A stretch of 64,000 nt of DNA, taken from the NCBI GenBank assembly GCA_033439265.1, contig JAVTVX010000035.1:7358001-7422000 (forward strand). The letters run 5' to 3'. The notes beneath the pieces are model-generated. The model ran no database searches. It was not told where the DNA came from and saw nothing but the letters and a program-made list of their open reading frames with translations. This stretch comes from Dillenia suffruticosa (lineage: Eukaryota > Streptophyta > Magnoliopsida > Dilleniales > Dilleniaceae). This document shows positions 22,680 through 34,849 of the stretch, one piece after another (the first letter of the stretch is position 1; every line of letters starts with the position of its first letter). Position numbers and translations under genes: made by a program.

Positions 22680-24960
22680 AGAGAGAACTTGTCACTATTG
22701 TTGCCGAGTCCATCCAGAGTTTCATTTTTGTTGTCGCGAGTACGGTGCGTTTAAGTGCATTAAATAAATATTACTAATGGTAATTTATCACAATTAATAA
22801 AAATAGTTTGATTATTAAGAAAATGAATTAAATTAAATATAAGTGTCTGACTGTAAAATAATTTAAATATAAGTATCTAATTATATATGAAAAGACAAAT
22901 CAAAAAGAAATGAAAATTACTGTAATTTTCATCAGAATGACATCTTCTTCTGCCGACGTCTAAGTTTGGCTTCTTCAACTAATGGAAAATCTGGGAATGG
23001 ATAAAGTATAGTTTTGCAACAAATGGATCATTTTATATTTAATATTTTTTATATATTAATAAAAAAAAACCCTCTAAAATAGTATGGTAAATGCATCAAT
23101 ATATATATAGGGACATCTCACTACTGCATTTTCTATTTGATATTTTTTTAAATAGAAATACAATTTTTTTTTGAAAAAATAGAAATACTATTTAATCTTG
23201 ATGGATTGATTCAATTTCAATTATTTGTTTAAAAGGATTGGTCAATAATTTCATAACACATTAATAATATCCTTATTATTCATAAAGTTAGTGATCAATA
23301 ATTAGCTCAAACAATTTTGTAGTATTATTTTTATTAATAAGTGATTTAATCTTTAAAAAAAATCATATAAGGCTAAATTAAATTATAATAGAAAATAGGT
23401 TTCTAAAATTTATTTTCTATTGTTACTAGGCGATACAAAGAAATATAATTTTTAAGTATTTCATTTTTTTATCCTTAATAACTCTTATTTATTTTGATAT
23501 TCTTGATAAGTGCGATGCATGTCAAATTAGCAATTTTTTAGGATTTATATTTTTCTTTGGATAAAAAATATTGATATTTTTTATATGACATTTGTGATAA
23601 TAATTTATGTGAATTAACTTGCATTTAGGTTCAGCAGTTCTATTGTTATTTATATATTTGAAATTGTTAAGCTTGTAGCAAGTCAAGTCTTACATCCTAC
23701 ATCAATCTTAAGTTGGGTTAATTTTGAGTATACTATATCTCGAATTATTCGATTTATTTGTAGAAAATTTATGACCATTTTCGAGAGTGAGAGAGAGAGA
23801 GAGAGTCTGTATTGTTGTATTTTTTTATTATCGGTATTCGAAACTATATTTTGATTAAGAGATTTAACATTTTATTCCATTAAATTGACTATCCGAAAAT
23901 TGTGTTGTTGTATTTGTGTAGGTCTATGGAGGAAGACTAAAACGAAATAGCACGTTCAGGTGGTCATCCATCCAAATGGCCTCCATCCGAATGGCCTAAA
24001 ATTCCTTGGGATGCTCCAAATTTGAATGATTTGCTTTCTGATCCATAGTGTCTGCATCATATTACTAAATTATAAAAATATTGTAATTATTGGCACTTTA
24101 TTACCTAAAAACACGCATCCTGAACAGTAGAGGTGGGTGCCCTTTTACATGCCCCTAGAAAAGTGAAGCCACAGTTCATAATTATAAACAAATTATAATC
24201 TCATAATCTTATTCCATATCATTTTATATAAAATTTTATATTTTATAATTTTCAATAAGATAATTCAATGTTAATTTTTTTTAATTATCAAATTCTTTTC
24301 AAATCATAATCCTAAGTTTAAGAATGTATTTTAAAAATTAAAAAAAAAAAAAAAAAAAAAATCCCTTCTACAAAGATGTAAACTTTTTATTATAAATTTA
24401 ATATAATTTCGTTCAAATGCACGGGTATACGAATTACGAAGAACGGTCAGGACACAAAATTACATCCTAGAAGACGGATCGGATCGGGTCGGGTCGTAGA
24501 ATGGGCGGTGCATTTCCAATAATACAACGGTTAATTAATGCCGTTGCTCACCTCTTTAACCAACTGTTCCTCATAAGGGGTTTTCTAATGTTTCAGAGCC
24601 ATCCTTCCGGTGCAGCCTGACCTCCCCTTTCTACTTGGGCCATGGATTTTGCTCAGACAATTAAAGTGTCACTTGAAGTTGGACATAATATGGTCATTGT
24701 TTTTAGGACAGTGGTCAATTTACGTAGGACATAGGACTTGCAGCACATGCAAGGAAGAGGAAATCCTCAAACTGGCTCCGCAAAGAATCAATTATATTAA
24801 CTAGTCCGCTGCAAGCAAAATGGAGCGCTCTACTCAAATCAGCCACGTTGGTTCAACTTCTGGTACCATCATGTCAGCATTTCCTGCATGGTGATGCATG
24901 GAGGAAACCAGCCATAGAATTGGTAGCTGAAGAGAAGAACGCTCTTTTACATCGAGAATA
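22680..24960. other. Intergenic, AT-rich, no convincing gene
   Basis: Between phytocyanin copy 5 and the DRB gene. It holds long A/T tracts, a short (GA)n at 23787-23804 and a poly-A run at 24341-24360. A Pro/Trp-rich non-AT patch at 23930-24055 is treated in findings. A GC-richer patch at 24470-24830 may be the far 3' flank of the DRB transcript or an old repeat. No supportable coding sequence. Confidence 0.6.
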
Positions 24961-25157
24961 TCATATTTACATCAAAAATTAGGCTCGCTGTATTTGGTCA
25001 GCTTTAAAAGACAATTAACATGGACATCTGGTTATGCCATCAATAATAAAACCTGTCAAAAGATGGCAGGATCTTTCGCCATTGTAAATGTGTCATTTCC
25101 TATTGATAAATGGAGGTTGCTGCTAGGACTAGTAAACAAGCAGACAACCAGAAAGAA

Positions 25158-28100
25158 TTACTTGTTCCCAGGAGTGTGGTCTAAGGTTACAGCCACCCAG
25201 TTATTGTCACTCTCAGTTAACACTGTATAGCCAGGAGGAATTGTCAGGTTCGGCAAATTTGGGTAAACCCTAATTGCATTGCTTGCCATAGGACCTCCAG
25301 TCAGCTCCTCAATCTTTGCCTTCAAAGCCAAGCTTGTCTCACAACCTGATGATCGGGAAGATGACGATGAGCCCTCCTCATGTGAGGAGATGGCAGATGG
25401 TAGATGCCCTGGACTTTTGCCCTCAAAAACTGATGCAGGAGATGAACCTCCATCAATCATCAAATTCACATCTGAACTTTGAGCTAGAAGATGGTTAGAG
25501 GCTGGTTCAGGATTCATACTAAAATATTAAATGAAGAGACCACCCATTGTCCAACTGAAATTTTGGAAACCTCATGAATCTAGTTTACTACATCAGTGAA
25601 ACGTTCATAAAACTATTGAATAGCTGGATATAATTTTATGCAATATGATGATATGGCGATACACCTGAATATTATCCAAAAAATATATCTTCTTACAAAC
25701 CAATATGCAAGGCATTTGAACATGTTTCTGCCATTCTGTGAAAGTCTCCACCCAAAAAAAAAAAAAAAAATGTCCCCACTGGATGAGCATAACAGTAGCC
25801 ACCCACACGATATAAATCACAATTAATGTGAGAAAGGTTATAAACTACATGCATGCTACTTTACTGAAGCATGAAGACATACATATTAAAGCTATTAAGA
25901 CACAAATATAGCTCACTAGGATTGTTTCAGAAAGTAGATAAATGCATGGCTGCCTGTCAAGGTTAGTTTATATGGATACTCAAAATGGTAGCAAAGAATT
26001 TCGTTAATTCACAAGACTATCTAATCTTCCCATCCTAATAAGTGGAGGTTAACTAGGGATGAAAATTTCGGTCCATCTCAATTAAACCTGTCCCAGCCTG
26101 CCCCCTACAGGCTAGGTTTGAGCAGCTCGTTTAAGAGTTAGGGACAGCTTTAACCAGAGCCCCTGCCTTGTCACATTAAAGCACTTTTACTTTCATTCCA
26201 GTTCTCTACCCAAGGAAATTATATAATTTTAGTCAGTACTCTTTTTCATTTCTTATAATTTCAATTGTCCTACATTGTCCTTGATGCTTGACTTTCCTTC
26301 CCCAACAAATTTCCACGCCTAAGGTGATATTTCATATCAAACCCATAATTTTGGTCCTTCCTCTCTTTCCATCCCCACCAATTTCAATGAACACTTTACA
26401 CTCAAACCCTGCTCTCTCTCTCTCTCTCTCTCTCATCTAGTCGTGGGACTCAGGGACCTCATCCCCCCCAAGCCCTTGTAGGGGCGGGGATCGGAAGAGA
26501 AAAACCATCCTTGTCCTAGGTTTAGGGTAGGGATGGAAGGGTTTTTCTTTGTGGGCACAGGGCTGGAAAGGGCCCGGCCCAAATCCACCGTGTAGCCATC
26601 CCTAGCCATCCCTAGGTTCACAGTTATCCATGCAATCATCCTCGGAATTTTAGCACTGCAAGTTTTTAATTTTTATTTTTTATTTTTTTAATTTTAAGAA
26701 TCTTAAATTAGCTTGTGACCCTGAAGGAATTGTCTTTTTATCTTCTACTTAATCAACTGACAGCGAACTGAGAGTTAGTCAACAAATCTTTTCAACAAAT
26801 TCAGAATTCGCTTTATGCAATATTTTTTATATGTAAGAGTACAATACTTACTTCAGAATACCTAATTAAGCCCCACATACCAAACATGCAACTTAGACCA
26901 AGTTGGTTAACTCTGAGCATCTTTGGGACCAAATCAGTATCAATAGGATCTCAAAACTAATACCTATATGTGGTGAAGCAGCAACTAGGAGAAATATGGG
27001 AAGAGGAAATAACCAGAGAACAAACCAGAATAGAGAGATTGAATCCAACCAGAACAAAGGGACCAGAGACACGGACAGAAAGAGAGGTGTCAATACAATG
27101 CAATAGTCCAAATACTAAAGCCTAAAAACTATGAAACCTAATGCTCTATATATAGGTAAAACACTAAAGCAATAACAGAAACAACCAAATAAGAATCTAA
27201 ACTAAGGGAAACAAACAAACCTAAAGTAGTACAAGATTCCAAAAACAGTTCAAAATATTCTAGATGCTAGAATTCTATTCCAAGCTGTGCCAAGCAAAAA
27301 ACACCATCTCTGGCAGAGCAGAGACCTCCAAAACCACTTTCTAGACGAAGTTAGGCTCTGTTACAATCCCTCCTCTAATCACCTTGTAATAGCAATTCAT
27401 TCCTGACCTCTTTCTTTTCCACAAACTTTCCTCCAGGTTAATTGACAAGAGTCTTCTATGAATGCTCCAATTCTCATAGCTGATGACCTAAACAACTTTT
27501 TTGTTTGTTTTTTTTTTTTTTGGGGGGGGGGGGATGAGGTTGTGTCTCAGACTATACTTTAGCTTCTATGCAAAAATACTATTAACACTCATATTCTACA
27601 ATCCATTTGCTGTGTAGTCAGGTTAAATAAGCAATTTAGAGTCATTAAACTAAAGTTCAAGAAGGGCAGGCAAACAAGTGCACTTTTTCAAGCTTCCACT
27701 TATGCATCCAGAATCAGCCATCAATTCCCTTTGATATGGTGGAGATCAAACCTTGCACAAATCTTTGGTCTTCACGACAAACTTCAACTCCCTCTTGGGG
27801 TTCTCTTTCACAAACACAAGAATGCAGCTACACTCTTTTACGGTTACTCAAGAACAAGGAGATTTAATGAACAAAAGATAATCTCCTGAAAGATAGATTT
27901 ACAAGTGTTAGCTCAATGAAGAAGGCAGTTACAGATCTCAATAGGAGTAAATTGACTCAAGTTAATGCCATCGAGTGCCTGAGATTTTTGGTAGAAACAG
28001 GAATTCAATGAGGCTTAAATATCTTATACAAGTTCGATGGTCCAAATGCCTTCAGTACAGAAAGCTAGAAAACCAACTGTTGGAACCAAAATAGCCAAAC

Positions 28101-31100
28101 CAGTAGACTATGAGCAAGTTAGGCTAGCTCTTTTGACACAGCCAACACTGAAGGCATCCTATCAGAATTTAAAACACAGCCTACTCTTTTATAATTCATA
28201 CTCTCTCCTCTCATTTCCAGTGAAGAAATACTCTTACAACATCACACCACCCCATATTGACTACAGAAGAGAAAAATCACCACTTTAGACAATTAACCTC
28301 CACATCACCTCAGTAATAAACTATCGACAGTGGAGCAGAACTGGCTGGCAACCCTATCCCAAACCTGTCATGAGCTTCAAATTAATTACCATAACAACCC
28401 CTAATCAATAGTTCTGTATTTGATAAGGTGAGGCGTAAGTCTTAATGTGTTGGCATAGGCTTTTGAATTGAGACATTTTTTGAAGAATTCAATCAGACAT
28501 AAAATGCAAGAGATATCAATCTAGAAAATAACGTAAACTTTCAATAACATTGTAATATTTTAATGTTAGTTGTTGTTGTGGAGTTGTAAAAAAATAAATA
28601 AATAAATAAATAACAAAAAAAATCTAGAAATGCATGTAATGCTATAAAGGTTAAACAATTTAAATAGTTTTTGTCAATGAAAAGTATTACTTCAAAAGGA
28701 TGAATTTCTGCAATGAATAAATAATATGCCAGAGTCAATTGTTACTTATTAGTTATCACATAAATTTAATGAGTAAATAATGCACCCAACACATGATAGG
28801 ATGTTGTTTCACAAAATTTAAGGGGGGAGGGGAAACATATTAACTGAAAAAAAAGGATTAATGCTACAAATGCTGGGCCTGAATTCTATAGAGCCAAAAA
28901 AACTACTGAAACACACAAACAAGGTTTTTGTGATAGGTGCTAAAGAGAAAAATAAAGTGAGAAATCCATATCACTTTCATTGAGGAAACTTAATACAGAC
29001 ATAAGCATAAAATAAGCCAACTGAGTGGGTAAAGCTTTACCTAGGGTCTACTGTATACCTATCAAAGTTTTCAAATTTGAACCAAGTAACAAAATTAAGA
29101 CCACCAATAACCACTTCAACATGTCAAGTTTCTGTATTCAAGTGCATTAAAAATTATGCATCAAATTATATATTAATCTACTTACCGTGAAGGTCCTTAT
29201 ATGTTGCACTTTGGTCTATGATGGAAGGGCTCTTAAGACTGGCATTCTGCTCCCCATCAAGAGCAGCATTCAGCAGCACATGGGGAAATGCTACTTCTTG
29301 AGCTTCATGACCTTGGGCATTAGGATATTGAGGTTTACAGATTTGACCGCATCCATCTGAGAAAAGAACCAAGAGAAATTTTGATGTTCAAAGAATTTTG
29401 ATGCACTTAAATCCAATTTACATAAATTAGGCATCATGTTTACAATATATGGGGGGCAATACAACATTCTACCGAAGGATTGCGTAACCAGTTACCCGCT
29501 TTAAAATCCATGAATACGGTGTTACTTTTCTAAATTTACCTTTATACTTTCCCCTTGTACCAAACATGCCCTTATTGTTAGGTTCATTTAACTTACTGCA
29601 CGCACACATAGAGAGGTAAGCTTGTTACTCTAGTTTAAGACTCCATCCTTTCTTCCCTCAGGGAGATAAGAAGTATCTGTGGGCCTTTTAATTCGTTTTA
29701 TTTTTTTCTCTATTGTGGGGAAAGAGGAACTTCATGTCAAGAGAAAAAACATGCTTACTTTCTTTAAGACAATTATAAGCAACCTTTGCTGCACCCATCT
29801 CTGCTTGCTTCTTGGTTTTAGATGGTGGTCCACGAAAATTCTGCCCCCCAATTTCCACAGTTGAAACAAAGACTGGCATATGAGGTTCACCATTTGTACA
29901 TGTGCTATATTGAGGTAAGTTAAATCCTTCTTTTTGGGCCAACTCTTGCAAAAGGTTCTTGTAAACGCTTAAATCATCCTATAAACATATCAAGATTCAA
30001 AAATGGGTTGTTATGAATGATGTCAATCATAAATGTATCATGTAAAATATCAATAGAAACAATTGAGATAAGCTAGACAACTAACCTCTCCAATATCATC
30101 CAATGCCAATGACTTTAAAGCCACTTTCGCAGCCGCATGTTCAGCTTCCTTTACTGTGTTGCAATATTCATCGGCCTCAAAGGTTTTTCCATCAACAATA
30201 ACTCTTGCCTTAAAGCGGCTAGCATGAATAGGGCCCTCACGTTCGCAAGAATATATAGGAAAACTGATGTTCTTCTTTTGGGCATAGTTTTGCAACCGGC
30301 TCTTGTACATATGTCTCAGATCTGTGATAAACACCAAGTGAAGCATTAGAAAACAACTCTTGTTATGCAAAACAAATAACATACTTCCTATCTTAGATAA
30401 AAATAAGCATTCATTATGGACTTTCAAACTGAGTAAAATAATCCCGTCAAATCCCACCTAAATTGATAAAAACAATAATTGCAATGCAGATGGTGTTAAC
30501 CATGTCTTTGGAAATCAAGATATATGTTGCTTCAATAACGGACTCAAAATTGCAATTAAAGTCAAGAACAAAGTACAAGGTATCAAGAAACCCTGGAAAA
30601 GCGCATTTAAGTAGGAGAGAGCATTTGGATAATTTGGAGAAAATTTTGATAACACATAGAATTTTTGGATTACCCAAAAATTTTTATCATTCCCCAACCC
30701 AAGTTTTTTTAATTCCCGGATTAAATTTTCTCCAAATTACATTTCAAATAATTCGGGTAATTCAAAAAATTTCTTTAAATTGTTTATATCGTCCAAAGAA
30801 TCAAGTAATTAGAGGTGAAATAATAAATGAAAACAATACTTAAAATAATAAAAATAAAGGAAGCACAGTACATGGACTCAATCATAACAATAAACATCGA
30901 GGGCTTTGGCCTTTGAGAGAGTTTGGGAAACACTAAAATAAAGAAACCGTAAAATAAAATTAGAAAAAGGAAATAGTTTAGGACTTGAGAATTAATATTA
31001 TTCACAATAGATTAAGGAGTTTATAGCTTAACATACAACAAATTATCTTGAGAGAGCTTGGGTCTTGGATTTGGATGTGAAGGTTTGGCCTCTGAGAGAG

Positions 31101-34100
31101 TTGGCAAAGGAGAGGAGGGTACGTGATTTTAGTTTGGAACAGGGTTTATTACAACTTCTTGTTTCCCTATTTATATATCACAACTAAAAACATGAACATA
31201 TTTCAGTAATTTAGGCTCCTGGAATTCTTTTTCTTCACTTGAATTTACCCAAAATAATTAATTATCCATTCTATGGACTTTTTCAAAAAAATTTTATCCA
31301 AATTAGTTCAAATAATTAAGGTAAATCCAGTATTTTTGAATAGTGCTAACCCTAATAAACAGGAAAAAGAAAAACAAAAGTTCATACAAAAGGGGATTTA
31401 TATCAATCCAACAGTAGCAACTCTTTTCCATAGATTATATGCAAAACTTATGAGGATAAACGTATCAACCATAATGGCTGATACTAAACAAATCAACCAT
31501 TATAGATAAGGCAACCATAACAATACCTAGCAATATCAACAAATGATATATTTGATCTTAATGTGTCAAAGATTTTATAAATAAATAAAAGAAAATTGGA
31601 AAAAGAAAATGAATACGAGCAGGACACAACAATTAAACATATTGTGTGGGCAACTCATTCTGCACGAAAGGTGAAGACAACACCTGATGAATATATGAGA
31701 TGGAAAGAATATGCAATCACAACAAATAAGCTCAAGAGAATGGAGAAACACGTTGTCAATGAACATAAGGTCTCTCTCACACAGAACTCACCTATTGACA
31801 AGAATAACCCCCTTCCAATGAAGATTATCAAAATTGATATTCTTCTCTAATGCACCTCACAGCAATTCATAAGTCTAAAATAATTTTCATTCCAGATATG
31901 CTGACATCTACAAAAGGAGACCACGACACTATCCAAAGATACCTTGTCTGTTGAAATATGATAAGGATCACAGGCTATTCAAAGAGCTAGATTCACACCA
32001 CTTGTCACGCCAAAAAGAACTACATGATTGTTTGATCTAAATAAAGCAATTTGGGTTTTAAAAGTTAATCAATCAGCCCGTAATTATACAAGGTTATTCC
32101 CCGCTCCCTTTCTATATCTCTGAATATCATTCAAAGGATATTCCCCACTCCCTTTCTATATTTTTCAGATACCATAAATGATTATTTGATTCATAATAAA
32201 GTACAATCATAATTGCCTCTCTGTTGGACTGAGCACCCAAAAGCAATCTGTTGTGATCCTATTTTTCTAAATTGGGTGTTTTTCTATCTATAGAATATTA
32301 GCCACAATCATCAAAAAATAGTTATCTTATAATTGTTACCAGTAAAGATCAACATCATGAATTTTGAAGCATAAACTTTTGTCCTAGTGACACCGATAAG
32401 CTAAGGCTGCTAATTAGTAAAATAGGACATGAGTTTCAATTTTAATCCCTTTAGAACCATCTAGTATTAGGAAAACCTCTAGGATTAATAAACTATCCTT
32501 AAATCCTAGAAAAGAAAAACAAGGCTTTCAGATTAACAACTAAATCCTTACAGTCTTTTGTCTTTTTGGCTTGATAAGAAAACATTTTGAAAGAGAAGAT
32601 GAGAAGGCATAAGAAAACTAAATCTCAAACACATCTTAAAAGGGGAAAACTCTGAAGATTTTGAGTATTGATATAAATACGAAATACAGATATGACTTGA
32701 GAGGGATGCGGCAATACAACAATATTTTCATTTGAGAAAGGGTGGAACTAAAGTGTAAAGATAAATATTAATCAAAATATGTAATTTAGAAGAATGGCAA
32801 TTTGCATAGTAATTAAGAGATTCCTAGTAGATTTACCATAAAAAATTATACAAACAACATTAAGCCCTCATGCTTTTGATGGCTATGCTAAATAATCATG
32901 AGGGTGTTTGGATACAACAACTTTTCTAGTAGAGATTGCATTCAATACCAGAATTTATTAGTATATGTCCACTTCATACTCATTTATCAAGAAATTTTAT
33001 GATTTCTTGAAAACCTCTACTCCATATATTTTTTTTGTTTTTATTTCTAGTTGAGCAATTCACCAAATATTTTTTTCGTTTTTATTTCTAGTTGAGCAAT
33101 TCAACAAATAGAATAAGACCAAATGCCACATTAGTAGGTGTTGAAGAAGAGGAAGAGGAAGAGGAAGCAGCAGTTCCAAATGTACCCCAAGAAATGTACA
33201 ACATGGAAATCTAAAAAAATTAGTACTACTGGCAATCATTTTACAAAGAGCATATTGATATGTGCATTGTGTTATCTATTTAAACCTAAAGCCCTTTTTT
33301 CCTTAAATAAAACAGGGAAGGCTAAAGAACTCACAATCCTAAAGCTATTTATATATATATATAACATCCTAAAGTTATGTACTCGACAAAAGGACTCCAG
33401 CGGTATTTTTGACACTTAAAGCAATATGGAAGATGAACTAGATCTGGGTTGTTGAGGATCATTAAGTGAATGAGATTTGAAAAGAATTTTGAAACCAAGA
33501 AAAAGAACATGGTTTGCTTATTACATGTTGCCACAAACAGTCTATTTAATTTATCCATCAGTTATCTGGATAAGTATCAAAGAAATATCTAATACAAAAA
33601 TAACAAAATATTATATATTGTGGGAAAAATCAGATGATTTTGGAATCCAAAACATTAGGGATACATAATTACACCATGAATTTGTAGATATTCTATCTTT
33701 TCCGAATAATAAGGTTTCAATAAGGCTCAACAATTCAACAAAGAATAAGTGTCCTTTTCGTAATATGTACTTCATAATGGAAAAAGTGTGTAGAGACGAC
33801 ATATATACATTCACTATAATAAGTAAATGTGTTGCATGATTTGAAACACCAATAATGCTTTTATAGACTTAAAAATACAATAGAACTAAATTAAAAGTTT
33901 CAAACCTCCATGCTCTGCTGTCACTTTTACAGCTAGGGCGGGAGTTTGTGATGTTTCTTGTGTCCCTGTCAGCACATTATTTTTTGGAGCAGCTGCAGAA
34001 TTTAGATCAATGTTCGGAGTTGAAGAACCTGCATATTATAAGAAACTTGCATGAAACAAGTACTAAATTTTTCCTAGCATAGTAAAATTGCAACATCTTT

Positions 34101-34663
34101 CCCTCATCCTTGCGGCTTATATATTGCTGACGATGTCCCATACACTTAACATTTTATCCCAAAATGACCTAATGAACCATGTGAATCCAATTTAATTGAC
34201 ATCACCACCACCCACAAATAATTTTAGCAGAATTATAACTTCCATTCCAAAACCGAACAGCAAGAGAAAAATCACATATCCCCACATGTTTTTAACACTA
34301 CATTTACAGGCCGATCCTAATAATACTAGAACAATTGCCCAGTATTAAAATACCCGGCAGATGTTTGATAAATTCAATCAACAAAAGAAAGTAGATTTTA
34401 TAGCTTTCACAAAACACAAGGGTTTCAATCCGTGACAATTGTTTGATGGATTTACCAGTGAGCTGAAGGAAAGCGAGGCGTGCGGCGTCATTTTGGGCCT
34501 CCTTCGAAGTTTTGAAGAAGTCCGGAGAGGCGAAGTTGAGGCCATTGACGAACACGGAAGCAGAGAATTTAGGGTTGTGGTCTGCTCCATTTTTCTCCGG
34601 CGTGTACTCCGGTAGAGTCCATCCATTTTTGTGGCATAACTCTTGAAGCTTCGACTTGTACAT
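25158..34663 (-). CDS. Double-stranded RNA-binding protein with three dsRBDs (DRB family)
   Basis: Plant DRB proteins assist Dicer-like enzymes or other dsRNA pathways; the exact partner of this one is unknown. Exons are 34456-34663, 33906-34028, 30086-30321, 29759-29978, 29186-29356 and 25158-25501, giving 433 aa in phase. There are three dsRBDs. The first (about 1-68) starts MYKSKLQELCHKNGW and ends EAQNDAARLAFLQL. The second (about 115-187) starts MYKSRLQNYAQKKN and ends AEHAAAKVALKSL. The third (about 190-262) starts VYKNLLQELAQKEGF and ends AEMGAAKVAYNCL. The C-terminal 170 residues are Ser-rich and disordered-looking, ending TLDHTPGNK. HYL1/DRB1 to DRB5 of Arabidopsis have two dsRBDs, so this is a different member. 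The last acceptor (25502/25501) is chosen for phase; the better-looking TAG at 25519 would give an immediate stop. Confidence 0.85.
26051..26613. mobile_element. Candidate DNA element with CTAGGGATG ends
   Basis: The left end reads AACTAGGGATG. The right end reads GCCATCCCTAGCCATCCCT, giving inverted AGGGATG termini. AGGTT occurs directly outside both ends (26046-26050 and 26614-26618), a possible target duplication. The interior is rich in GGGCGGGG and CCCGGCCC blocks, as in the dispersed GGGATGGC-type elements of plant genomes. No coding sequence. Confidence 0.45.
26969..27365 (-). mobile_element. Candidate copia-type LTR with primer-binding site
   Basis: On the minus strand a 397 bp segment starts TGTAACAGAGCC and ends CACCACA, thus TG...CA bounded. 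It contains a strong TATA box (CTATATATAG near 27146-27155) and a pyrimidine-rich second half. Two bases after the CA comes TAGGTATTAG, a weak match to the initiator-tRNA primer-binding site of copia elements (TGGTATCAGAG). The internal region beyond it is not recognisable, so this is a solo-like or truncated LTR. No target duplication was confirmed. Confidence 0.4.
30600..30790. repeat. Foldback (inverted repeat) in DRB intron 2
   Basis: AATTTGGAGAAAATTT at about 30629-30644 is perfectly mirrored by AAATTTTCTCCAAATT at about 30724-30739. A second, outer pair (AATTTTTGGATTACCC against GGGTAATTCAAAAAATT) adds a longer imperfect palindrome. MITE-like, with no ORF of its own. Confidence 0.55.
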
Positions 34664-34785
34664 TTTTTCTCAGGACAGAATAATGAGGCGACAAGAAATG
34701 GCGTTTCCAGATGACAGCAGAACCTCATAAATATTTCGCAGGTGGCAAGAGGGGGAGAAGAGGGGGTTGGGAAATGAAGCGGGGA

Positions 34786-34796
34786 ATATAAAGGAC
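34786..34796 (-). promoter_or_regulatory. Possible TATA region of the DRB gene
   Basis: TCCTTTATATTCC lies on the minus strand about 125 bp upstream of the ATG at 34663. An imperfect TATA, but well placed. Confidence 0.35.
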
Positions 34797-34849
34797 AGAG
34801 GCACATACTCTCCGTGCAACCCTTTACGTCAGGTGATTGCTAGAGAAAC

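Larger units (their letters stand above)
25760..29150. other. Last intron of the DRB gene, filled with repeats
   Basis: A 3.7 kb intron containing a candidate DNA element (26051-26613), a (TC)n run (26411-26434) and a copia-like LTR (26969-27365). It also holds a T14G12 tract (27508-27533) and a stretch at 27700-28320 of probable repeat origin without a recognisable domain. A missed micro-exon of the DRB gene could lie here. Confidence 0.5.

Noticed and set aside
31575-31850. ORFs on both strands in DRB intron 2
   Set aside because: No domain, and inside a well-supported intron. Probably chance ORFs or repeat relics.
34378-34806. 142-codon minus-strand ORF overlapping DRB exon 1
   Set aside because: It is in another frame. 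The dsRBD1 frame starting at 34663 has the conserved residues.
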